Shown piece by piece: positions 1-9,600 of a stretch of 64,000 nt of DNA; the stretch's first letter is position 1; each line of letters starts with the position of its first letter. The position numbers and the translations under genes are program-made. The DNA lies in NCBI RefSeq assembly GCF_934202705.1, contig NZ_CAKPYE010000005.1, positions 89,372 to 153,371 on the forward strand, written 5' to 3'. The stretch comes from an uncultured Limosilactobacillus sp. Lineage in GTDB: Bacteria; Bacillota; Bacilli; Lactobacillales; Lactobacillaceae. The notes under the pieces are model-generated. The model had not been told where the DNA came from. It was given only the letters and a program-made list of their open reading frames with translations, and searched no databases.

Positions 1-1279
1 GAATTTGTTCTTGTTGTTTTTCATAAGCACGTTGGGCTTCTTTCAATTCTAGCTGTTCTTGATCATCAATTTTAGTATTTTCTTTCTTACTTTCATCTTC
101 TTTTTTAGCATAGAGTTTATGGAAAATGTCATCATGCAAATTATCTAAATCATTTTTGTGAGCTTCCTTGAATTGAGCAATGGTTTCAGCGGCCGCTTTA
201 CGATAACTTTCTCGTTGCTTAACAATTGCTTTTTCATTAGAATCATTAATTTTCTTTTCAAGATTCTTAAGATAAGCATTGTAGGTCTTTTTCTGCTGAT
301 TTAATTGATAATCGACATAGCCCGGTTGCCCTGGGTTAACGGGATCAAGTACTTTAACCGCAAATTGCGGTGCTTCAACATATCCCTTTTGTCGAGCTTC
401 AGCCGTCTCATCATTGACTTCATCATTAATCGTTCGCTTGTTGGCCCTTTTTTCACGACTAGGGATTACTAGATCGGTATCATTTTTGTCAATATTATCT
501 TCACTTAAATTCTGAACAGCTTTATCTTTTGCCGATTCAGCATTATCCTTTGGTACTTGAGATTGAGGCGATTGGCTTGCCACTGATTTTTCGTCTGGAT
601 TAATAAAGGTATTACTTTCCGGGTCATAAACTGTGGTAGTATCCGCTGGTGTTTCCCCAACATCATCTTCATCCTGAACGTCAGCATATGCTGGAATCGT
701 TAAATTAACTGCACCCCGGCTAGTTTCGGCTTCGGTTGGGATATGCGCCACTTGGTCTTCACCAACTCCCAGCGAATTCATATAGGCCTCTTTAAGGCTT
801 TCGGCAATTTGCTTTTTTTCATCATAGGGTACGTCATCATTATTTGGATCGTTAAAGATACTTTCAAAAAGAACCTTAGTTAGATTTTCAAAATCATAGG
901 ATACTTTAAAATTCGGTAAGGTAATCCATTCATGAGGATTCCCAGAACCACTACCCGGTTTACCTGGTTTAGGCTTTTGATTTTTATCAAATTCCCAAAT
1001 AGCCATGTATTTAAAGGGAATTGGTGAAGATTCATTAGCAGATAACGTTCTTAACTCGTTTAGAAAATCTTCTGCATTCTTAAACGTGGCAAACGGTAAG
1101 GTTTGTTTTAGTGGCTTTTCCCCATCTGCATTTTCTGAAGCCGAGAGATCATCAATAATTTCCTTAACTGCATCATTATTCTTTGGTAAGTAATCTTCCG
1201 CCAAAACCATAAATACAGTATATTTATCGTCTAACATGGTGCGCTTATTCTTTTTTCGCAATGACTTAAATAAACCCAT
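1..1279 (-). CDS. Hypothetical element protein, 3' end beyond the window
   Basis: This open frame starts with an ATG at 1279 behind an AAAGGAG ribosome site and stays open to position 1, so at least 426 residues are visible and the C-terminus is missing. Residues 1-110 look globular. They are followed by a proline/glycine linker (KPKPGKPGSGSG), an acidic low-complexity stretch, and from about residue 300 a strongly charged Lys/Glu/Gln coiled coil. I see no signal peptide, membrane segment or catalytic motif. It is the most distal gene visible in the transfer block and has its own TGGCGAAA promoter. A structural or accessory role in conjugation is inferred only from position. Confidence 0.7.
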   Translation of the reverse strand, partial: MGLFKSLRKKNKRTMLDDKYTVFMVLAEDYLPKNNDAVKEIIDDLSASENADGEKPLKQTLPFATFKNAEDFLNELRTLSANESSPIPFKYMAIWEFDKNQKPKPGKPGSGSGNPHEWITLPNFKVSYDFENLTKVLFESIFNDPNNDDVPYDEKKQIAESLKEAYMNSLGVGEDQVAHIPTEAETSRGAVNLTIPAYADVQDEDDVGETPADTTTVYDPESNTFINPDEKSVASQSPQSQVPKDNAESAKDKAVQNLSEDNIDKNDTDLVIPSREKRANKRTINDEVNDETAEARQKGYVEAPQFAVKVLDPVNPGQPGYVDYQLNQQKKTYNAYLKNLEKKINDSNEKAIVKQRESYRKAAAETIAQFKEAHKNDLDNLHDDIFHKLYAKKEDESKKENTKIDDQEQLELKEAQRAYEKQQEQI

Positions 1280-1593
1280 ACTTTTTACTCCTTTAGAAAT
1301 AGTTATTTAATTCGTTTCCTAATTTAAATACCTGCCATTAAACCGCAACTTTCGCCAAAAATAGCTAGTACTTGATAGTCTAATCTAAATATGTTAGTGT
1401 GTGATTGGATAAGCGATAGTATCCTTACGAGGACTATTACGGGGACTTTTCATTCTGGTTAGAATGGAAAGTCCTTTTTTAGTGCCAAAAATAATAAAAA
1501 ATCCTTCTTGGCTGTCGATAAGTTAAGTTAAAAATTCATAACTAAATAAATTTGAAACTTTCCAAGAAGGATTCCTATTTCTAAAAGAGTTAA
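1280..1593. other. Intergenic region with two terminators and a possible sRNA
   Basis: Besides the promoter at 1321-1357, this gap holds a plus-strand hairpin at 1443-1474 followed by T6, which is a good intrinsic terminator with no plus-strand gene in front of it. It may end a short RNA starting near 1380. On the minus strand the arms AATCCTTCTTGG/CCAAGAAGGATT (about 1505-1575) enclose a large loop and end in a T tract, which probably terminates the pilin-like gene's transcript. Confidence 0.45.
1321..1357 (-). promoter_or_regulatory. TGGCGAAA-class promoter for the 1-1279 gene
   Basis: The box TGGCGAAA (1357-1350) is followed by one base, a -35-like TTGCGG, a 16-nt spacer and the -10 TAAATT (1326-1321). 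It has the same layout as ten other promoters in the window. Confidence 0.6.
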
Positions 1594-1905
1594 CTAGCTA
1601 AAGTTTTGTTCACCATAGCCCTGTAGCCATGAGGTAAAGAACCAAGCGCCGACACAAACAACAATCCCAATTGCTGCCCGTCCCCAACGTTTCTTAGCTG
1701 CCCGAGCTGATTCATCACCACCGACACCATACAGACCGGCACCCCACATAATGGAAGCACCCATTGCCACAAGTACAGCAATTTTGAGGTCATTCGCTAC
1801 CGTTCGAATGGTGTTAGCGGTTGATTGTCCAACATCAGCATCCAAATACATATATTGAACCACCGATTGATACTTGGCCCACAGATTCAACACTGGTTGC
1901 ATCAT
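1594..1905 (-). CDS. Small two-helix membrane protein, VirB2/CagC-like pilin candidate
   Basis: 103 residues. An N-terminal amphipathic part is followed by two hydrophobic helices (about residues 40-60 and 76-93) separated by a short basic loop (ARAAKKRWGR). This is the usual topology of VirB2/TrbC/CagC-type pilin or channel subunits of type IV secretion. The ATG at 1905 has a GGGAGG ribosome site. Its own TGGCGAAA promoter would allow high expression, as expected of a pilin. The fold assignment rests on topology and context, not on a catalytic motif. Confidence 0.55.
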   Translation of the reverse strand: MMQPVLNLWAKYQSVVQYMYLDADVGQSTANTIRTVANDLKIAVLVAMGASIMWGAGLYGVGGDESARAAKKRWGRAAIGIVVCVGAWFFTSWLQGYGEQNFS

Positions 1906-1955
1906 TGGTATAAGCCTCCCTTAATTTGAATTCGATCACAAACTGATCAGAATTC

Positions 1956-1992
1956 AGATTAATGAAAAACCACCAAGGGTTAAGTTTCGCCA
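1956..1992 (-). promoter_or_regulatory. TGGCGAAA-class promoter for the pilin-like gene
   Basis: Box TGGCGAAA (1992-1985), one base, TTAACC, 16 nt, -10 TAATCT (1961-1956). It lies about 50 nt upstream of the ATG at 1905. Confidence 0.6.
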
Positions 1993-2003
1993 CTTTTTGT
2001 CGA

Positions 2004-2252
2004 TTAATTTGCGTGATCTACCGGAACTCGATTTCTAACCTGTTGATACCAGCGATTAAAGTCTTCCACCGAATGGATCCCATAATCTTTCATCAACTTT
2101 TTACCAATTAGATCAATGAGCTCTTGTCGCTCTAAGGCTTGATAATCTCGAATGTTTTTCCGAATGGTTTTAAGTTGCGCTTCTAGCTTTTCCTTTTGTT
2201 TTTCAGCAGCTTGTCGCTTTTTAGTCGTTTTTATAATGGCATTTGTTGTCAT
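2004..2252 (-). CDS. Small charged coiled-coil protein
   Basis: 82 residues rich in Lys, Glu and Gln, predicted to be almost wholly helical. Residues 8-45 look like a coiled coil and the tail contains an aromatic patch (DFNRWYQQV). The start ATG overlaps the stop of the Clp-like gene by one base, so the two are translationally coupled. No recognised family. Confidence 0.6.
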   Translation of the reverse strand: MTTNAIIKTTKKRQAAEKQKEKLEAQLKTIRKNIRDYQALERQELIDLIGKKLMKDYGIHSVEDFNRWYQQVRNRVPVDHAN

Positions 2253-4129
2253 TAACTTACCTTCTCTCCATCTTTATCATCTATAACTTGACTATCAGGA
2301 ATCTGTCGAAATAGAACTTTTCGTCCATTTACCTTATGTCTTTGTAATGCTGTTCGATCATAATCAGCCCGTTGATCAAGCACTGAGGTTGCAATCGTGT
2401 GGTAACGATTGTCCGGCTGACTTTCCAGTTGTAATAACATCATGGATAGCGGTGCCGTAACATCCCTTTCAATGACTCGTTCAAGTGGCCGAGCCCCATT
2501 GGCAACGTCAGTTCCCACATCAGCCAAGTAGTTCACTAGATCATCTTCATAATGCAATCTAAATCCCCGAATTGCTAAACGATGATTGAGAATCTTTAAA
2601 TCATGTACCGTAATTTGTTTAATAATCGATCTTGTTAAAACATTGAAAACAATTTTATGTTCAATTCGGTTGACAAATTCGGGACGGAAAATATTAGTTA
2701 ATTCCAAACTAACTTCTTTCCGAAATGACTCTTCTCGTCGATCTCTTTGTCGAGGAGTTTCGTGAGATTGTGCCACTTCGTCCACCGCTAGCTTGTATGA
2801 CTGTTTATCAGCAACTAATTCAGCTCCTAAGTTAGTGGTCATAATAATAATGCAGTTACGAAAGTTAGTCCGCCGCCCACGGGAATCACGCAACTCCCCA
2901 TTATCTAGAACTTGCAGCAGCCGATCATGAATACCCGTACTAGCTTTCTCAATTTCATCAAATAGCAAAATACAGTATGGTTTCCGCTTAATTTGATCTG
3001 TCACCATATATTGAAAACGATCCAATGAATCACGCTCCGAAAATTCCGACATATCAAACCGCACCATGGCTTCCTCAGAATCAAACATGGCTTTTGCTAA
3101 AGCCCGAGCCAATGCCGTCTTACCAACCCCAGTAGTGCCTAAAAATAAAAATGAACATAACGGTTTATTGGGGGCCTGTAATCCGGCTTTAGCAATCGTG
3201 ACTGCATTGGCCACTTGCTTAATAGCCTCTCGTTGCCCCTTCACATCCTGGGATAACCGTTCAGCTAAATTGCGTAAACGTAAACTATCATTTTTCAAAA
3301 TGTTAGTAACTGGAATTCCACGCATAATCTGTAAAACCATGGCAATATCCTTGAGATCAATTTTAGTTTGTCCATGGCGATTGGCAATTTCTCCCGCTTG
3401 ATCAATTAAATCTAAGGCCTTGTCAGGAAGAAAGCGATCAGCAATGTATCGAGTTGATAAATCAACACTACCAACAATTGCTTGTTGAGTATAGTGAACT
3501 TGATGATACTTTTCGTACATCGTTTTCGTGCCGTCCACAATATGAATAGCCGTATTACGATCTGGTTCTTCCACAATTAGATCTTGAAAACGTCGTTGTA
3601 GAGCGGGATCTTTGGCAATGAATTTATTGTATTCGTCCTGCGTAGTGGAACCAATTAATTGAATCTCTCCCCGGGCCATGGCTGGTTTTAAAACATCACC
3701 TAGATCCATTGCTCCACCAGTTTGGTCCGCCCCCATAATGGTATGGATTTCATCAATAAACAAAATATTTTGCCCTTTGGTTTTACGAAACTCATCAATG
3801 ATTTTTAACATCTTTTGCACTGTATCTCGCTGGCCTAATGCCGCAATTTGCATGACTCGAATGTGTTTACCATTCAGTTTTTTTCCAGCTTCATTTAAGG
3901 CAATTTGGCGAGCTAAACCTTCCACAATTGCAGTTTTTCCAACTCCGGCTTCTCCCAGAAGGATTGGGTTATTTTTAGTTAAACGACCTAGATAATCAAT
4001 AATTTTACTAATTTCCCGATCCCGAGCGTATGCTTGATAACGATCCGGATTCCGTTTAGCAGCTAATGTTAAATCATCTGTGTACTGGTCAATCATTGGA
4101 GTATTACTAATTGTCTGTTCTAAGCTCAT
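2252..4129 (-). CDS. ClpC/ClpB-like AAA+ ATPase lacking the N domain
   Basis: 625 residues with two AAA+ modules. The first has Walker A GEAGVGKT (about residue 60) and Walker B ILFIDEIHT. The second has Walker A GTTGVGKT (about residue 330), Walker B ILLFDEIEKA and sensor/arginine-finger elements (FRPEFVNRIE). Chromosomal ClpC and ClpB have about 800-870 residues; the Clp N domain is absent here and the middle coiled coil is missing or very short. I see no clear LGF/IGF loop for ClpP docking, so it probably unfolds or remodels protein complexes without ClpP. Linked to the pilin-like and topoisomerase genes, it may act in assembly or disassembly of the transfer machinery (inference). Confidence 0.85.
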   Translation of the reverse strand: MSLEQTISNTPMIDQYTDDLTLAAKRNPDRYQAYARDREISKIIDYLGRLTKNNPILLGEAGVGKTAIVEGLARQIALNEAGKKLNGKHIRVMQIAALGQRDTVQKMLKIIDEFRKTKGQNILFIDEIHTIMGADQTGGAMDLGDVLKPAMARGEIQLIGSTTQDEYNKFIAKDPALQRRFQDLIVEEPDRNTAIHIVDGTKTMYEKYHQVHYTQQAIVGSVDLSTRYIADRFLPDKALDLIDQAGEIANRHGQTKIDLKDIAMVLQIMRGIPVTNILKNDSLRLRNLAERLSQDVKGQREAIKQVANAVTIAKAGLQAPNKPLCSFLFLGTTGVGKTALARALAKAMFDSEEAMVRFDMSEFSERDSLDRFQYMVTDQIKRKPYCILLFDEIEKASTGIHDRLLQVLDNGELRDSRGRRTNFRNCIIIMTTNLGAELVADKQSYKLAVDEVAQSHETPRQRDRREESFRKEVSLELTNIFRPEFVNRIEHKIVFNVLTRSIIKQITVHDLKILNHRLAIRGFRLHYEDDLVNYLADVGTDVANGARPLERVIERDVTAPLSMMLLQLESQPDNRYHTIATSVLDQRADYDRTALQRHKVNGRKVLFRQIPDSQVIDDKDGEKVS

Positions 4130-4144
4130 TTTGTAACCACCTCC

Positions 4145-4579
4145 CTAAACCTGTGTGAGCAAAATCGCTTCGATTAGATTATCAGTTGTGACAAATTCTA
4201 AGTCAGCGTCATCCAGTTTATATTGATAGGACTTAATCTGACCGCCCTGAAACACCACCGTAAAGTGCCGCATAATAAAGGGATTTTCAACAATCCATTT
4301 ATCTTCTTTAATCTGTTCAGCGACAAACCAATATTGGCTATCCAAGTTTTGCGAACTTAACGCTTCTCGTAATTGATAGATTCGTAACTGTGTTAAATCC
4401 GAGACATGAGCATTAAAATAACCAATTGCTAGTCGTTGACTGCTGTTCAATTCTTTTAAAAAGGAACGATGACTCCACCTTTTGGCCGATTGCCGACTTA
4501 ACTGATTAATGTTTTTAACCACCACTGCTGGTGAATAACCCTTGCTTTTTAGTGATTTCAGCGTTTCATAATTATTCAT
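4145..4579 (-). CDS. Hypothetical protein
   Basis: 144 residues. I chose the ATG at 4579 because GGGGAGG lies 7 nt upstream; an upstream TTG is less likely. Soluble mixed alpha/beta protein with a basic N-terminal half and no recognised motif. It sits 15 nt upstream of the Clp-like gene and probably shares its operon. Confidence 0.6.
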   Translation of the reverse strand: MNNYETLKSLKSKGYSPAVVVKNINQLSRQSAKRWSHRSFLKELNSSQRLAIGYFNAHVSDLTQLRIYQLREALSSQNLDSQYWFVAEQIKEDKWIVENPFIMRHFTVVFQGGQIKSYQYKLDDADLEFVTTDNLIEAILLTQV

Positions 4580-4596
4580 TTGCAATCCTCCCCTGG

Positions 4597-5349
4597 TTAG
4601 ATATCAAGATGAGGAATATTAGTAGTGGCGTCTTCGTCATGATCACTCGCTTCGGTACTAGTTTCATCCTTTTCAAATTTTGAGAAACCTTTAGCAATAT
4701 CATCAGCATCACCCATTTGAACAGCATCATCCTCCGGTGTTTTTTTCTTTGGTACCCGTTTCCGCATATCAAAGTCATCATAGTTTTGATACTGAGAACC
4801 AGCCTGATATTGATCAGCCTTAACCGTTTGATCAAGATCGGCAGCTGCGTCGTAATCATTGGCAAAATCATCTACTCCCTTATCGTTGTCATTATCAGTG
4901 TCAAATTGCCGAATTGGCGGTTGGGGTTTCGCTACATAATCTTCATGATGTTTGATACTTTGCTGTTGATTTTGTAATTGCTGTTTAGTTCGCTCAAAGC
5001 TTTCAGAAGCCTTTTGCCCTGCTTGTCGTTTATCGGTTTTCTCCTTTACACCAGATGGAAAGTCTTGATTGAGTTGATCATGTGGATTAGACTGACTGTT
5101 CTCCAGTTTTCGGGCGGAAGAAAGTCGAAAAACCATAATATTTAATTGCGGTACTAAGTCCTCCCACAACAGTAATTCCCATCTAGAGCCAGGTTGTGGT
5201 TGCGTATCTAATACAAAATTATTCAAGTATTGGTCATCTGACAATAGAATATTTAGCATTCCACCACTTGTTTTAAACCGCATGACGGTTAAATTATCAT
5301 AATGAGTTAATCCATATTGATTAGTGAATTCTCCTGTTAATTTAAGCAT
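4597..5349 (-). CDS. Hypothetical protein with beta-rich N domain and long acidic tail, SSB-like layout
   Basis: 250 residues from the ATG at 5349, which is well placed after AAGGAG. Residues 1-90 are beta-rich, and the remaining 160 are a Gln/Asp/Glu-rich disordered tail. A folded N domain followed by a long acidic tail resembles single-strand DNA-binding proteins, and the gene directly follows topoisomerase III. The terminal SSB signature (DDDIPF) is not present, so the SSB idea is only suggestive. Confidence 0.6.
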   Translation of the reverse strand: MLKLTGEFTNQYGLTHYDNLTVMRFKTSGGMLNILLSDDQYLNNFVLDTQPQPGSRWELLLWEDLVPQLNIMVFRLSSARKLENSQSNPHDQLNQDFPSGVKEKTDKRQAGQKASESFERTKQQLQNQQQSIKHHEDYVAKPQPPIRQFDTDNDNDKGVDDFANDYDAAADLDQTVKADQYQAGSQYQNYDDFDMRKRVPKKKTPEDDAVQMGDADDIAKGFSKFEKDETSTEASDHDEDATTNIPHLDI

Positions 5350-5360
5350 ATTCATTCTCC

Positions 5361-7436
5361 TTACTTATCTTGATTAAAATCAGCAATAAAGCCGAAGTAA
5401 CTTTTACCATGAAATTTAGCATTGCCTAATTTCCCACTCACAATCTTTGGTTTTCCTTTAATCGTGTACGTGAAACTAATCGTCTCTCCATTAGCTAACT
5501 GATTGAGTTCTTCAGGTGTAAAACGATGTGATCCCCAGACCTTTTTAATCCGTTTATGTTCACCATTGAATGTAATATCTTGATAATCATTATCTGAAAA
5601 ACTAGCATTTTGCTGTTTTCGTTTTTCAAATTTTCCAGCCAATAAGTCGACATTCTTTTCAATAATCGGGTTATCATGATCGATGACTTGATTAACGGTT
5701 GCTAATACTTTATCTGGTTCTTTTTCAAACTTGCCAATCTGATCCATTCCGTCAAATAGCTGCACCGTAATATGCGGATTTGCAATAAAAGTATTTTGAC
5801 TTAATAAAGCGGCCATTAGGCCTTGATCAGTTAATGATAAAATACCCCGTTCATCATTAAACATATGAGCTTTGCCCTGTGGAAGTGTTAATTCAGACAT
5901 TGTTGACTGCTGTGTTGCCGCTGTGCCAATCCCATTCTTACCATACTTGGAAAGTCGCTTGTAAAGCCATTCCTTGGTTGGTTTACTTGGCTTGGGATTC
6001 ACCCCTTCATCAATGATTACTTTGGCTTCTTGTCCAATTGGCTTTTGTTGCTGCGGTAAGTTACCTAAATTAAAAATTAACTTGTAGTTATAGTTGACGG
6101 GTACGTTAAAATGGGTCACAAATTCAGGGTGTTCTGCAATCTGGGCTTCGATGGCTTCATATTCGTAATCATTACCAAAAATTGCCAGGGTACTTTTCGC
6201 TACTAACCTATAAATATCCACGGCACAATCACCGTCATTTGCATTTTTAACTACGTTTCTAATTTCGTCTAAGTCTCTTGGAACTCGTTTTCCAAATCGG
6301 TTAGCTCCATGTGTTGCTTTCCCTTTCACAATTGATGGACGTGGTTCCCAATGTTGTAGTAGTTGAGGGTCAACCCCAACTACTTTTGCGACCTTAATCG
6401 CATTCTGGACCAGGGTTGCAAACTGATCAGAAGTAATATATTTATCTTCCGTCCGGGGATAGGAAACATAGTGTTCCTGATAAAGTTGTTGGTAGACATC
6501 CTGAATCGTTTTTGAAGGATACCCTTGTTTCGATAGAATGGCATCGAGTTTTGACAAATCTAGCAGTGTTTTTGGTGATTGATGTTTTGTCGTACGCTTT
6601 ACCCCGGAAACATGTCCAGGATTAGTAAATTGATAGGCTTCTTTAACGGCACTTGCTTTATCAGCGTGGCGCAGTTTTTTTAATTCGTCTTCATTTTTAG
6701 GTGTCTTTCGAGCATAAAGATGCCCCTGATCATCCTGGTACTTAACTTCATAATATGGTTTCTTAACATAGTTTTGAATCTCTTGTAATCGTTGATAGAC
6801 AAAAGCCACCATCGTCGACTTTAATCGGCCTAACCTAACTGAATTGCGAACATAATACCCACCATTTCTTGCATATGAAGTGGCCAATCTGGTTAACGGC
6901 ATTGAAAGATAATCCCATTTAGTTCGAGTAGATGATTTAAGATAATCACCATCTTGTTCTGGATTAGACACATCTTTCAGATTACTCAATGCCTTACGAA
7001 TCGAATCTGCTTCTTCATCATCATGGTATTCACGATAAACCGGGCCATTCCATCGAATAGCTATAATAATTTCCCATGCAATTAACTCCCCTTCTCCAGA
7101 AGGGTCATCATCGGTAGCAATTACAATTGCTTTAGCATTTTTACTTGCATCACGAATTTGTTTTAACAGTTTCCTTGCTTGATCATTTTTTGGACGTTTT
7201 CGCCAAGCAAAGTCAGAAATATTCCATGGAATATACTTGGGATCCCATGATTTATAACGTTCCCTCAACTGTTCCGGAACTTGATATTCGGGATCCTCTA
7301 ATTTTAAAAGGTGTCCTTGCGCATGAACTAATTTATAGGAATGACCATTGAACATTCCTTGAGAGCCCCCAAGAGCCTTTTTAAAATTTTCAAAAGCATC
7401 TTTCTTTTCATTGAGAATTAAATAATCATAGCTCAT
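5361..7436 (-). CDS. topB: DNA topoisomerase III (type IA)
   Basis: 691 residues. The N-terminal TOPRIM domain carries DDDPSGEGE (about residue 108), the metal-binding acidic motif. The type IA core has RLGRLKSTMVAFVYQR (about 202) and the catalytic tyrosine in SYPRTEDKYI (about 340); GIGTAATQQST (about 500) matches the conserved region after the gate. Family members relax and decatenate DNA by a transient 5'-phosphotyrosine link to single strands. Copies on Gram-positive conjugative plasmids and ICEs (TraE/TopB type) are common. It starts an operon behind its own TGGCGAAA promoter. Confidence 0.93.
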   Translation of the reverse strand: MSYDYLILNEKKDAFENFKKALGGSQGMFNGHSYKLVHAQGHLLKLEDPEYQVPEQLRERYKSWDPKYIPWNISDFAWRKRPKNDQARKLLKQIRDASKNAKAIVIATDDDPSGEGELIAWEIIIAIRWNGPVYREYHDDEEADSIRKALSNLKDVSNPEQDGDYLKSSTRTKWDYLSMPLTRLATSYARNGGYYVRNSVRLGRLKSTMVAFVYQRLQEIQNYVKKPYYEVKYQDDQGHLYARKTPKNEDELKKLRHADKASAVKEAYQFTNPGHVSGVKRTTKHQSPKTLLDLSKLDAILSKQGYPSKTIQDVYQQLYQEHYVSYPRTEDKYITSDQFATLVQNAIKVAKVVGVDPQLLQHWEPRPSIVKGKATHGANRFGKRVPRDLDEIRNVVKNANDGDCAVDIYRLVAKSTLAIFGNDYEYEAIEAQIAEHPEFVTHFNVPVNYNYKLIFNLGNLPQQQKPIGQEAKVIIDEGVNPKPSKPTKEWLYKRLSKYGKNGIGTAATQQSTMSELTLPQGKAHMFNDERGILSLTDQGLMAALLSQNTFIANPHITVQLFDGMDQIGKFEKEPDKVLATVNQVIDHDNPIIEKNVDLLAGKFEKRKQQNASFSDNDYQDITFNGEHKRIKKVWGSHRFTPEELNQLANGETISFTYTIKGKPKIVSGKLGNAKFHGKSYFGFIADFNQDK

Positions 7437-7472
7437 TTGTTCCAGCCTTCCTTGTTATTGTTTTCTTGTAAA

Positions 7473-7509
7473 ACAGTAATAATCTCGAATAACAAGGCAA
7501 ATTTCGCCA
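7473..7509 (-). promoter_or_regulatory. TGGCGAAA-class promoter for topB
   Basis: Box TGGCGAAA (7509-7502), one base, TTGCCT, 16 nt, -10 TACTGT (7478-7473), ahead of the topoisomerase start at 7436. Confidence 0.6.
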
Positions 7510-7549
7510 AAATAAAAACACATAGCAGATTGCCATGTGCTTCTTTGGT
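7510..7549 (-). terminator. Terminator of the Fic gene
   Basis: On the minus strand CACATGGCA/TGCTATGTG pair around a 3-nt loop and are followed by TTTTTATTTT. It sits directly after the Fic stop codon and just before the topB promoter. Confidence 0.65.
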
Positions 7550-8392
7550 TTATCTTTCATGTGGCTTGGGTTTAAACAGTAAAGTTTGTTTTCTAGCGTC
7601 TTCAATATTTTTCTCGTTTTGCTTAAGTATCCCTAGCCTGTTATTAAGCGTCTTTTTTACATAATTTGCCACTAACCTTTCAAAGGGCAGTAAATCTCCA
7701 GTATCTTGAGCGTGTGATAAGGCTTGCATATATTCTTGCCGAGACGTTTTATCTGGTTGAATATTAATTACCGGATATCCTGCTTCCGTTAAAGCAAAAT
7801 TCATTAACAAGCGAGAAGTACGACCATTACCATCAATAAAAGGATGAATTGAAACAAAGCGATAATGTAAATCAGCTGCATACTTAACTGGATGTTCATT
7901 AATAGCTGCATCATTGGCCCATTTAACTAACTTATCCATTTCAAATGGAATATCTAGTGGCGCTGTGTAGTGTCGATCTTCCCTTCCATATGGCCATACT
8001 TCAATGGCCCGATAGGCACCTGCCTCACTTTTTTCATTTGTGTTTTTGAGCATAACCAGTCGATTTAAATCTCGAATAGTGGTAATAGTTAAGGGTTGTT
8101 TTTCGCTTACCAGATTCATCATATAATCATAGGCTTGGTTTAGATCGACCGCAGCCATTGCGTCTTTTAGCGGAACATTGTGAATGGTCATACCGGTATC
8201 CAGGATAGATGCTGTCTCATATCTATTTAAAGAACTACCCTCAATAGCGTTTGATGACCACACATGTTCAATTCGAATATTCCGTTCTAATTGTTTGGTT
8301 TGCGTTTTTGAAAGAGGTCGAAATGTGTTCATCTCATCTCTTAAGGTAGTTAGTTCATCAAGAGTTTCATTAAGAACTTTATCATTACTCAT
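7550..8392 (-). CDS. Fic-family AMPylase with N-terminal inhibitory helix
   Basis: 280 residues. The Fic core motif HPFIDGNGRTSR matches HxFx(D/E)GNGRxxR. An inhibition motif SNAIEG, matching (S/T)xxxE(G/N), lies about residue 54 before the Fic core, which makes this a class II self-inhibited Fic. Fic enzymes transfer AMP or other nucleotide moieties to target hydroxyls. The gene has a good ribosome site (AAGGTG) and its own terminator. A second Fic gene lies at 58018-58815. The target is unknown. Confidence 0.9.
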   Translation of the reverse strand: MSNDKVLNETLDELTTLRDEMNTFRPLSKTQTKQLERNIRIEHVWSSNAIEGSSLNRYETASILDTGMTIHNVPLKDAMAAVDLNQAYDYMMNLVSEKQPLTITTIRDLNRLVMLKNTNEKSEAGAYRAIEVWPYGREDRHYTAPLDIPFEMDKLVKWANDAAINEHPVKYAADLHYRFVSIHPFIDGNGRTSRLLMNFALTEAGYPVINIQPDKTSRQEYMQALSHAQDTGDLLPFERLVANYVKKTLNNRLGILKQNEKNIEDARKQTLLFKPKPHER

Positions 8393-8542
8393 TATTTCAC
8401 CTTCTTTAGGATAAACTTTATACTAATTTTCAATTATAAACTTACATTCTATTTCTGGTAAAGACTATTGAATAAACATTCCACTTTACCATTTTGAGTT
8501 GCCAAGATATCGTTTTACTCTTTATGTTTGTTATCCAGCTGA

Positions 8543-9562
8543 TCAAGCTTCAGCTACATGAAATTCCGGAAAATTGACGTCTAGCGTATTATCGTGAGGC
8601 AAACCATCAATTTTAATAAACTGGGTTCCGGATTGATTACATAAATTATAAAACGCTGTATAAAATTGTGTCATCGAATCTGCTGATTCTAACATTTCAC
8701 CAAACTCTTCATCAATCATTCCGCGGTTACGCAAAACTCGAATTATCTCTTGCCATTGTGCGACATGATTAAATCGTGAAATGGTTGAATTAATTCGAGG
8801 TTGCTGGTTATACACCATTAATTGATTTGCTAACCACCCATCACTTGGTACATAAAAAGCAGTAAGCCTTGGCCATCGACCAATCACAATGCTTTGACTA
8901 CCAAATTCATTATAAGACTTATCATTATCCAGCAATACATAGTTATAATTTTTAACTGGCGCTATGACATCTTTAACAGCGGCTTGATAAAGCTGATTGT
9001 CATATGTAATCAAGTCTCTATAAAAATTCTGACCGGATTCGTTAATTTTTAAATCATTAGGCTTTACCGAAGGATCCAGTGCGATCGGCATCGATAAATG
9101 TCGCTTAAACTGATATTCATGATCATCATGAGCAATCGATAATTTCCATTGTTCAGTGATATCTAATTGAGCACGACCAGCTAATTGTGGATAATAAAAC
9201 CCAACGCCATAATAATGCTTGCGTTGATAAATTCCCACTGGTACCAGATAACTGCGATTATAAAATGGCCGGCCCAAAGGGATCGCATCCAGCACTACAG
9301 TTTGAATATCTTCATTATGAATCTTATCCCATAACTTCATGGTAATTGATAAGGTTCCCTGCTGAGGTTTGCCGGTTTCCACTAAATAATTTAACGGCAA
9401 ATATGCTCCATTTTCATCAAACACCCATTGATCACTTCGTGTCCGAAATAATGACGGCATATAAAAGAACACGTTATTACCGACACCCATAGTCGTTCGA
9501 CAATACTTACTAATAGCTGTTATCGTGTTCTCAATCGTTGATTTTATCGTTAAATTTTCCAT
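8543..9562 (-). CDS. Hypothetical protein
   Basis: 339 residues, ATG preceded by ACAGGAGC. Soluble, beta-rich, aromatic-rich, with no signal peptide, membrane helix or motif I recognise. It follows the TOPRIM protein gene by 38 nt and is probably cotranscribed from the redoxin promoter. Confidence 0.65.
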   Translation of the reverse strand: MENLTIKSTIENTITAISKYCRTTMGVGNNVFFYMPSLFRTRSDQWVFDENGAYLPLNYLVETGKPQQGTLSITMKLWDKIHNEDIQTVVLDAIPLGRPFYNRSYLVPVGIYQRKHYYGVGFYYPQLAGRAQLDITEQWKLSIAHDDHEYQFKRHLSMPIALDPSVKPNDLKINESGQNFYRDLITYDNQLYQAAVKDVIAPVKNYNYVLLDNDKSYNEFGSQSIVIGRWPRLTAFYVPSDGWLANQLMVYNQQPRINSTISRFNHVAQWQEIIRVLRNRGMIDEEFGEMLESADSMTQFYTAFYNLCNQSGTQFIKIDGLPHDNTLDVNFPEFHVAEA

Positions 9563-9600
9563 TTAAAAGCTCCTGTAAAAAAATAATTAGACTAAGTAAA

